This document shows, piece by piece, positions 6,160 through 10,330 of a stretch of 10,330 nucleotides of DNA (positions are counted from its first letter, which is position 1; each line of letters begins with the position of its first letter). The translations under genes were made by a program, and so were the position numbers. Source of the DNA: Candidatus Levybacteria bacterium RIFCSPLOWO2_01_FULL_42_15 (GTDB taxonomy: Bacteria; Patescibacteriota; Microgenomatia; Levybacterales; UBA12049); assembly GCA_001784055.1 (NCBI GenBank), contig MFOZ01000010.1, forward strand, positions 1 to 10,330, written 5' to 3'. The notes beneath the pieces were generated by a model. That model did no database searches. It worked only from the letters and a program-made list of their open reading frames with translations, and was not told the DNA's origin.

Positions 6160-7542
6160 ATGGAACACGCAATAGATAATAATTTAACGGAGTTGTGGAC
6201 CAAAGCCCTTGGGGTTGTTCAAACAGAGATATCTAAGGCAAACTTTATTACTCTCTTTAAAAAGACTGCGCTTTTGTCTCTTGAAAAAAACGTGGCAACG
6301 ATTGCCGCTCCCTCTTCCATGATTATTGACCTTATTAAAAAGCGCTTTCTTGTTTTAATAAAAACAGCGCTTGAAAAACAAACAAATCATCCGGTGGAAA
6401 TTATTTTTATCCCCAAGACCATTGTGACTATGGGTTCGTTTGGAGAAAAAGCAGCCCCGTTATTTGCCCAAGAGCCCAACGGAGAACCCACGCATACATC
6501 TGTTGTCTCTCCCGTATACAACTACCCGCAGCGTTTGCGGGTTGATTATACGTTTCAAACCCTTGCTGTTTCTTCCAGCAACCAGCTTGCATTTGTTGCG
6601 GCGACAACGGTTTCAAAAAAACCGGGGACCACGTATAATCCATTGTTTATTTATGGACCTGTTGGGGTAGGAAAAACACATCTTATGCAAGCCATTGCAA
6701 GCGAGATGCATAAAACAGACCCCCGGAAAAAAATTATTTATTGCACGTCGGAGGAATTCACTAATGACGTTGTTGAGTCTATTAGGTCTAACCAAACCCA
6801 AATAATGAAGAGGAGATTTCGATCTACGGATCTTTTTATTGTTGATGACGTTCAGTTTATTGCGGGAAAAGACAGAGTGCAGGAAGAGCTCTTCCACACA
6901 TTTAATATCCTTATTGATAAAAACGCGCAGATTGTTCTTTCCTCCGACAGGCCGCCCCATGAAATTAAAAAGCTTGAAAAGCGTCTTTCTTCCCGGTTTT
7001 CCGGAGGGCTCACGGTGGATATCGAATCACCAGACTTTGAGCTAAGATGCGCAATCCTCCTTATTAAGGCAAAAAAGCACGGGTTTGATCTTTCCATGGA
7101 AACGGCAAAAAAAATAGCGGAAAACATTGACGATACCCGCCTCCTGGAGGGCGCTCTTCTTCGTCTTATTACCGAATCCGAAACGCAAGGAAAAGAAATT
7201 GGCTCACCCATGATAGAAAAAGTTGTTGGTGCTGGCAGCCTCTTTAAAAAACCCGTGTTTAGGATAGAAGATATTATGAGGGAGGTTTGTGCTTTTTATG
7301 ACATAAAACCAACCCAAATTAAAGGAGAGAGGAGAAATGCTTCTTTGGCAAAAGCAAGACAAGTATGTATGTATCTTCTTAAGAAAGAGTTACGGCTACC
7401 CTTTACGGAGATTGGAAACATATTGGGAGGGCGCGACCACACTACTATTATGCATGGCGTTGAAAAGATAGAGCGCCTTATTTCTCTAGAAAAACCTTTT
7501 GATGAAGAAGTGAGAGAGATAATACGCTCTCTTCGTGCATAG
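6160..7542 (+). CDS. dnaA: Chromosomal replication initiator DnaA
   Basis: AAA+ initiator that binds DnaA boxes and melts the origin; 460 residues, normal length. Domain I (about 8-85) begins NNLTELWTKALGVVQTEISKANF. A short linker (about 87-125) follows. Domain III holds Walker A GPVGVGKTH (166-174), with proline replacing the usual second glycine, Walker B FIVDD (226-230), the sensor-I segment VLSSDRPP (259-266), and the arginine-finger region KRLSSRFSGG (274-283). Sensor II lies in RLLEGALLRL (327-336). Domain IV carries the DNA-binding signature GGRDHTTIMH (423-432). The ATG at 6160 gives the typical N-terminus; no Shine-Dalgarno is present. It is transcribed divergently from rpmH and is followed after 171 bp by dnaN. 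Control is likely through the DnaA box at 6120-6128. Confidence 0.98.
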   Translation: MEHAIDNNLTELWTKALGVVQTEISKANFITLFKKTALLSLEKNVATIAAPSSMIIDLIKKRFLVLIKTALEKQTNHPVEIIFIPKTIVTMGSFGEKAAPLFAQEPNGEPTHTSVVSPVYNYPQRLRVDYTFQTLAVSSSNQLAFVAATTVSKKPGTTYNPLFIYGPVGVGKTHLMQAIASEMHKTDPRKKIIYCTSEEFTNDVVESIRSNQTQIMKRRFRSTDLFIVDDVQFIAGKDRVQEELFHTFNILIDKNAQIVLSSDRPPHEIKKLEKRLSSRFSGGLTVDIESPDFELRCAILLIKAKKHGFDLSMETAKKIAENIDDTRLLEGALLRLITESETQGKEIGSPMIEKVVGAGSLFKKPVFRIEDIMREVCAFYDIKPTQIKGERRNASLAKARQVCMYLLKKELRLPFTEIGNILGGRDHTTIMHGVEKIERLISLEKPFDEEVREIIRSLRA

Positions 7543-7578
7543 AGTGGGGATTGTGTGGGCATAAATATTATCAACCAT

Positions 7579-7587
7579 TTATCCACA
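7579..7587 (+). promoter_or_regulatory. DnaA box in candidate oriC
   Basis: TTATCCACA is a perfect consensus box in the same orientation as the one at 6120-6128. Together the two flank dnaA, as in the bipartite origins known from Bacillus. Confidence 0.85.
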
Positions 7588-7651
7588 TTGTTTTACCCAT
7601 AATATCCCCATGTTTTTATTGTTTGTTTATGCTGTCTACTCAATGATGTTA

Positions 7652-7680
7652 TTGATTTTATACACTTTTCCAGATATACT
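7652..7680 (+). promoter_or_regulatory. dnaN promoter
   Basis: TTGATT (7652-7657; 4 of 6) is followed after 17 bp by TATACT (7675-7680; 5 of 6). Transcription would start near 7687, giving a leader of about 27 nt that contains the AGGTG ribosome-binding site. The -10 overlaps the first TAC triplets of the possible DnaA-trio, so origin melting and dnaN transcription may interfere with each other. Confidence 0.55.
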
Positions 7681-7691
7681 ACTACAACTAC
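7677..7691 (+). promoter_or_regulatory. DnaA-trio-like triplet run
   Basis: TAC TAC TAC AAC TAC follows a weak DnaA box (TTTTCCAGA, 7666-7674) after 2 bp. The Bacillus subtilis origin has the same order on the same strand: DnaA box, short spacer, then TAC/TAT-like triplets where DnaA engages single-stranded DNA. One triplet (AAC) departs from the pattern and the adjacent box is imperfect, so this is a candidate only. Confidence 0.45.
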
Positions 7692-7701
7692 AAACAGTAA
7701 T

Positions 7702-7706
7702 AGGTG
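7702..7706 (+). promoter_or_regulatory. Ribosome binding site of dnaN
   Basis: AGGTG, 7 nt before the ATG at 7714, complements the 3' end of 16S rRNA. It is the only clear Shine-Dalgarno in the window and supports the chosen dnaN start. Confidence 0.55.
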
Positions 7707-7713
7707 TTGTTAA

Positions 7714-8811
7714 ATGAAACTTCTTGTACTAATAGAAAACCTGCAAAAACACCTCCCTTTGCTTTATAGGGGAGTATCTACCAGAAGTCAGCTTCCTGTT
7801 CTTCTCAACATTCTTCTTGTTGCCAAAAACGGAAAATTTTTTATAAAAAGTACCGATCTGGAAATAGGAATAGAAGCAGAAATACCCGCAAATATAAAAA
7901 AAGAGGGGGGAACAACGGTTCCCGCAAGGAAATTTTATGATCTTATATCTTCTCTCCCCCATGGAAAAATTACTCTTTCTCTTGAGGGGAAAACTCTTGA
8001 AATAGTAGGGGAAAAAACAAAAAGTTCACTGCAGACAATCTCCATGGAAGAATTTCCTGCTCTTTATGAGGAAAAAGGGGCTGAAATAATTAATCTTACA
8101 ACAGAAGAATTTAATAAAAACATTACATCGGTTGTTTTTGCGGCAAGTACGGATGTGGTGAGACCGGCCCTTTCAGGAGTTTTAGTAAAGAAAGAAGGAA
8201 GCAATGTATTTTTTGTCGCAACAGATGGCTATCGGCTTTCCCTAAAACAATATCAAAAAGAAACAAAAGGAGAAGTTGCTCTTCTCATTCCCTCTCGCAT
8301 AATACGAGAACTCTTGTCAATAAAAGAAACGGGAAAGATCGTGCTTTATGTTGCAAAAAACAGCAACCAGATTATTTGTAGTTATAACGAGATAAACATT
8401 GTGGGGAGGCTTATTGAGGCGGAATATCCAAACTACCAAAAAATTATTCCCACAACGCACACAACAAAAATTACTTTTAACAAAGATGAGGTAGAAAAAG
8501 CGGTAAAAATAGCTTCGGTTTTTGCTCGGGAGGCGGCAAATGTGGTGAAATTTGTTGTGCAAAAAAACATTCTCCGTGTTTCCTCAAGCGCGCCATCGGT
8601 AGGAGAAAACACGGTTGAGGTTGAGGTGCAGCTGGAAGGGGAAGAAAACCAAATTGCGTTTAACGCGCGCTACCTTCTTGATCTTTTTGGATCAATCCAT
8701 GAAGAACAAATGGCGCTTGAAATAACAGGGCCGCTCAACCCAGGAGTGTTTAATCTGCCAACAGATTCCTCTTTTATTCATCTCATCATGCCCATTCGGG
8801 CACAGGGATAA
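7714..8811 (+). CDS. dnaN: DNA polymerase III sliding clamp (beta subunit)
   Basis: Ring-shaped processivity factor that tethers DNA polymerase III and other partners to DNA; 365 residues, normal length. Three clamp domains can be followed: domain 1 from MKLLVLIENL with SRSQLPVL-like VSTRSQLPVLLNILL (21-35); domain 2 with RPALSGVLV (150-158) and FFVATDGYRLSL (166-177); domain 3 with EAEYPNYQKIIP (235-246), FNARYLLDLF (316-325) and the C-terminal HLIMPIRAQG, where MPIR lines the protein-binding pocket. The start at 7714 is set by an AGGTG ribosome-binding site. It follows dnaA after the candidate origin. The stop TAA is followed at once by a repeat element (8812), whose conserved leading AA coincides with the last two bases of the stop. 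No recF follows. Confidence 0.98.
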   Translation: MKLLVLIENLQKHLPLLYRGVSTRSQLPVLLNILLVAKNGKFFIKSTDLEIGIEAEIPANIKKEGGTTVPARKFYDLISSLPHGKITLSLEGKTLEIVGEKTKSSLQTISMEEFPALYEEKGAEIINLTTEEFNKNITSVVFAASTDVVRPALSGVLVKKEGSNVFFVATDGYRLSLKQYQKETKGEVALLIPSRIIRELLSIKETGKIVLYVAKNSNQIICSYNEINIVGRLIEAEYPNYQKIIPTTHTTKITFNKDEVEKAVKIASVFAREAANVVKFVVQKNILRVSSSAPSVGENTVEVEVQLEGEENQIAFNARYLLDLFGSIHEEQMALEITGPLNPGVFNLPTDSSFIHLIMPIRAQG

Positions 8812-8910
8812 ATCCAGCACCTTTTTTCTGCGGGGTATTGAACCCACACGTAGAAAAAGAAGCGACCAAACCCACGCAGTAAGCTAAGAGATTTTAAAAA
8901 GGTGCTGGAT
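8812..8910. repeat. Terminal-inverted-repeat element, copy 2
   Basis: Diverged second copy of the element at 1-127. Its ends are perfect 15-bp inverted repeats: ATCCAGCACCTTTTT (8812-8826) and its complement (8896-8910). The left 40 bp match copy 1 apart from single substitutions and two one-base gaps, and the right end shares GGTGCTGGATAAA (8901-8913). The core is shorter than in copy 1 and lacks its two strong hairpins. It keeps a T-arm-like stem: 8829-8834 with 8843-8848 around an 8-base loop. CTGCG (8828-8832) can alternatively pair with CGCAG (8875-8879), continuing as GGGT with ACCC across one bulge. There is no open frame. It sits between the dnaN stop and the next gene, both reading rightward. 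Confidence 0.8.
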
Positions 8911-8915
8911 AAAAG

Positions 8916-8926
8916 GGGGTATTGAA
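8916..8926 (+). repeat. Direct repeat of the element's GGGGTATTGAA motif
   Basis: GGGGTATTGAA at 8916-8926 repeats exactly the 11 bases at 8832-8842 inside element copy 2, 84 bp apart. This one lies outside the right inverted repeat, so it may be a fragment of a further element copy or a shared functional motif. Confidence 0.6.
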
Positions 8927-8958
8927 TTCTTTCTTCTTTAAGATTAGTGTAGTAGTAT

Positions 8959-10330
8959 ATGTCCGCTTCTACTTGGGAACGAGGACTTACGAGAAGAGAT
9001 GCAGGAAAAGCAGTAGGAGGGGTTGTGGGAAGAACCATAGCCGCGAGCGCTTCTCTTGAGCTGGAAGCTCTCCCTCAACAACAAGAAGAAGAACTCGCCC
9101 TCCCCCCGGAACCCCGCAATAATGAGATAGCAATTCTTAAACTTCCCGGAGGAATAGAAACATATTATTACGCAATAGAGAATCCCTACGTGGTTAATCC
9201 AAGGGAATATCCGGGAATACTTATTTATAAATCGGACAATGGAGGGGCAGGGAAACTTATTACAAAAGACGGGGTAGATCCAAACATTCGCTATATAAAC
9301 TACAGCATATCTCCCGATGGAAAACAAATTGCGGCACTCGTAAACGACAGACGGAATAATAAATCGTTGATTGGGGCTCGGGTAGTTGATATAGACACGG
9401 GAAGAAGTATAAATCTACAAGAGAGAACAATTGTGGAAGATGAGCTCATAGACATCAATTATTACAATATAGCGAGGGGAAACATAGGATTCATTTATCA
9501 CAATAACACACCACAAGAATGGTCTTATGATGGTAAATTTGTCTCTTCGGAAACTCACGGTATGGTTTGGGACGCCCATAACAATAAGGTTACTAGTGCG
9601 GCAGGAATTGCAAAACTTGCTTGGTCACCAAAACAAAACGAGATAGCATCTGCTACGCTTGCGACAGACGGTCAATACAGGATCAACATGAGAGGCGGGG
9701 ATAACAGGGGACAAAAGATTTCAAAACCAATTCTAGAACCCTGGTCTATTTTTGAATGGACAGCGGATGGGGACCATATGATCTTTGATTTCCTTTTGAC
9801 CCAATCCGATGATTCTCCTCGCCATCTTAGGATTGTTGATAGAGAAGGTAATGTGGTAAGCGAGCTTGCGGCGGGCACAAGGAAAGACAGAGTAAGCCTT
9901 TCTCCCGATCACAAATATGCACTGGTGTCTGCAGGTGACGGAAAGAGCGTAACTTTTATAGACATAGCGAGGAGAGAGACAAAAACACTTAGGTTCAGAG
10001 ATGTTTTTCCCGGATTCAAGCCTACCTACGCGCGGATAAGCGACGATACACTTTCCGGGGTAACAAATACGCAACAGGGCGAAGAAGTGGCTTGGCTCGC
10101 TAATGACATAGTTTTTATCATACTGCCGCATCCTGTTACAGACACGATTGGCGGAGCAAGAGGATCAATCCAAGAAAGAAAAAGTAGGTTTCAAAGAGTT
10201 GCCTTTCTTTCTCTTGGCGAGGTTTTTGCAGGAGGAGTTGATCTGACAAGAGATCTGGTAGGATCAAGAGGAAAATTAATCCCTATTCAAGACGATGACG
10301 ACGTTGGTATTAGCGATCCCAATCAAATGC
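8959..10330 (+). CDS. Beta-propeller-like, probably exported protein (3' partial)
   Basis: An open frame runs from the ATG at 8959 to the window end without a stop (457 codons and one base), so the 3' part is missing. In-frame TAG at 8953-8955 lies two codons upstream, so the ATG is the first possible start. No Shine-Dalgarno is seen. The N-terminus has LTRRDAGKAVGGVVGRTIAASA (split here: RR at 12-13, Lys17, small-residue stretch 18-31), which resembles a weak twin-arginine signal, then a Gln/Glu-rich linker (40-45). The rest shows PD40/TolB-type blade motifs: YSISPDGKQIAAL (115-127), LAWSPKQNEIAS (220-231), FEWTADGDHMIFD (265-277) and VSLSPDHKYALVS (312-324). Such propellers usually bind proteins or sugars at the envelope. 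The exact function is unknown. It may continue into a further domain downstream, with an acidic run (DDDD) near the window edge. Confidence 0.8.
   Translation, partial: MSASTWERGLTRRDAGKAVGGVVGRTIAASASLELEALPQQQEEELALPPEPRNNEIAILKLPGGIETYYYAIENPYVVNPREYPGILIYKSDNGGAGKLITKDGVDPNIRYINYSISPDGKQIAALVNDRRNNKSLIGARVVDIDTGRSINLQERTIVEDELIDINYYNIARGNIGFIYHNNTPQEWSYDGKFVSSETHGMVWDAHNNKVTSAAGIAKLAWSPKQNEIASATLATDGQYRINMRGGDNRGQKISKPILEPWSIFEWTADGDHMIFDFLLTQSDDSPRHLRIVDREGNVVSELAAGTRKDRVSLSPDHKYALVSAGDGKSVTFIDIARRETKTLRFRDVFPGFKPTYARISDDTLSGVTNTQQGEEVAWLANDIVFIILPHPVTDTIGGARGSIQERKSRFQRVAFLSLGEVFAGGVDLTRDLVGSRGKLIPIQDDDDVGISDPNQM

Larger units (their letters stand above)
7543..7713. other. Candidate oriC (dnaA-dnaN spacer)
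   Basis: AT-rich non-coding spacer in the position of the unwinding site in many bacteria. It holds one perfect DnaA box (7579-7587) and several 7-of-9 matches on the same strand: TTATCAACC (7568-7576), TTACCCATA (7593-7601), ATATCCCCA (7602-7610) and TTTTCCAGA (7666-7674). A TAC-triplet run at 7677-7691 resembles a DnaA-trio. A 7-bp inverted repeat (7545-7551 with 7604-7610) encloses the perfect box. The dnaN promoter overlaps the right half. No GC-skew test was possible from this short window. Confidence 0.6.

Noticed and set aside
6016..6168. Long N-terminal extension of rpmH to an ATG at 6168
   Set aside because: It would cross both promoters and the palindrome and overlap the dnaA start. 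The GTG at 6015 aligns exactly with L34.
8812..8910. Possible tRNA gene on the minus strand (GGGTTCAATACCC resembles a T-arm)
   Set aside because: The ends pair over 15 bp instead of the 7 of an acceptor stem, and no anticodon or D arm can be drawn. Only the T-loop-like hairpin is tRNA-like, and copy 1 departs from the T-loop consensus.
8922..8950. Promoter for the propeller gene (TTGAAT with TAGTGT)
   Set aside because: The -35 is fair, but the -10 at 17 bp matches only 3 of 6 positions, too weak to call.
8944..9327. Minus-strand open frame of 127 codons
   Set aside because: The plus strand is open throughout with propeller-type SPDG motifs, while this frame has no recognisable motif and is antisense to it.

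Overview
The window looks like the replication-origin region of a small-genome bacterium, most likely a member of the Candidate Phyla Radiation (Patescibacteria), perhaps Microgenomates-like. Evidence for this is the divergent rpmH/dnaA arrangement, short 'minimal' versions of YidC, Jag and YidD, a large DUF4012 membrane protein (a family frequent in that group), few Shine-Dalgarno sequences, and the absence of the usual neighbours (mnmE/mnmG after jag, recF after dnaN). The lineage call is an inference from gene content; no 16S or marker search was possible.

Layout. 1-127 holds the first copy of an uncharacterised element with 14-bp terminal inverted repeats. 154-804 (+) is endonuclease III. 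Converging on it is a leftward block of seven genes that reads from the centre outward: rpmH (5881-6015), rnpA (5535-5867), yidD (5323-5538), yidC (4508-5317), jag/khpB (4045-4500), an RNase HI-type gene (3512-3952) and a DUF4012 protein (837-3515). Several neighbours overlap by 4 bp (ATGA) or are only a few bases apart. The rightward block is dnaA (6160-7542) and dnaN (7714-8811). A second, diverged copy of the element (8812-8910) starts at the base after the dnaN stop codon. The last 1.37 kb is an open-ended gene (8959 to the window end) for a probably exported beta-propeller-like protein.

The 144-bp divergent rpmH-dnaA spacer carries one promoter for each direction, a perfect DnaA box inside the dnaA promoter, and an 18-bp fully self-complementary GC-only palindrome. 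The 171-bp dnaA-dnaN spacer carries a second perfect DnaA box, several weaker ones, a run of TAC triplets resembling a DnaA-trio, and the dnaN promoter. It is the best candidate for the unwinding site of oriC. The gene products fit one theme: initiation (DnaA), processivity clamp (DnaN), ribosome and tRNA maturation (L34, RnpA), membrane-protein insertion (YidC, YidD, with the RNA-binding Jag), and DNA/RNA repair (Nth, RNase H).

The most novel signal is the two-copy element. Its ends are conserved and its centre is variable. A hairpin near one end shows two compensatory base-pair changes between the copies, plus a conserved pair that is G-U only if the minus strand is the RNA. This suggests an undescribed structured RNA or small non-autonomous mobile element. 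No CRISPR array, tRNA, rRNA, transposase or phage gene was seen.
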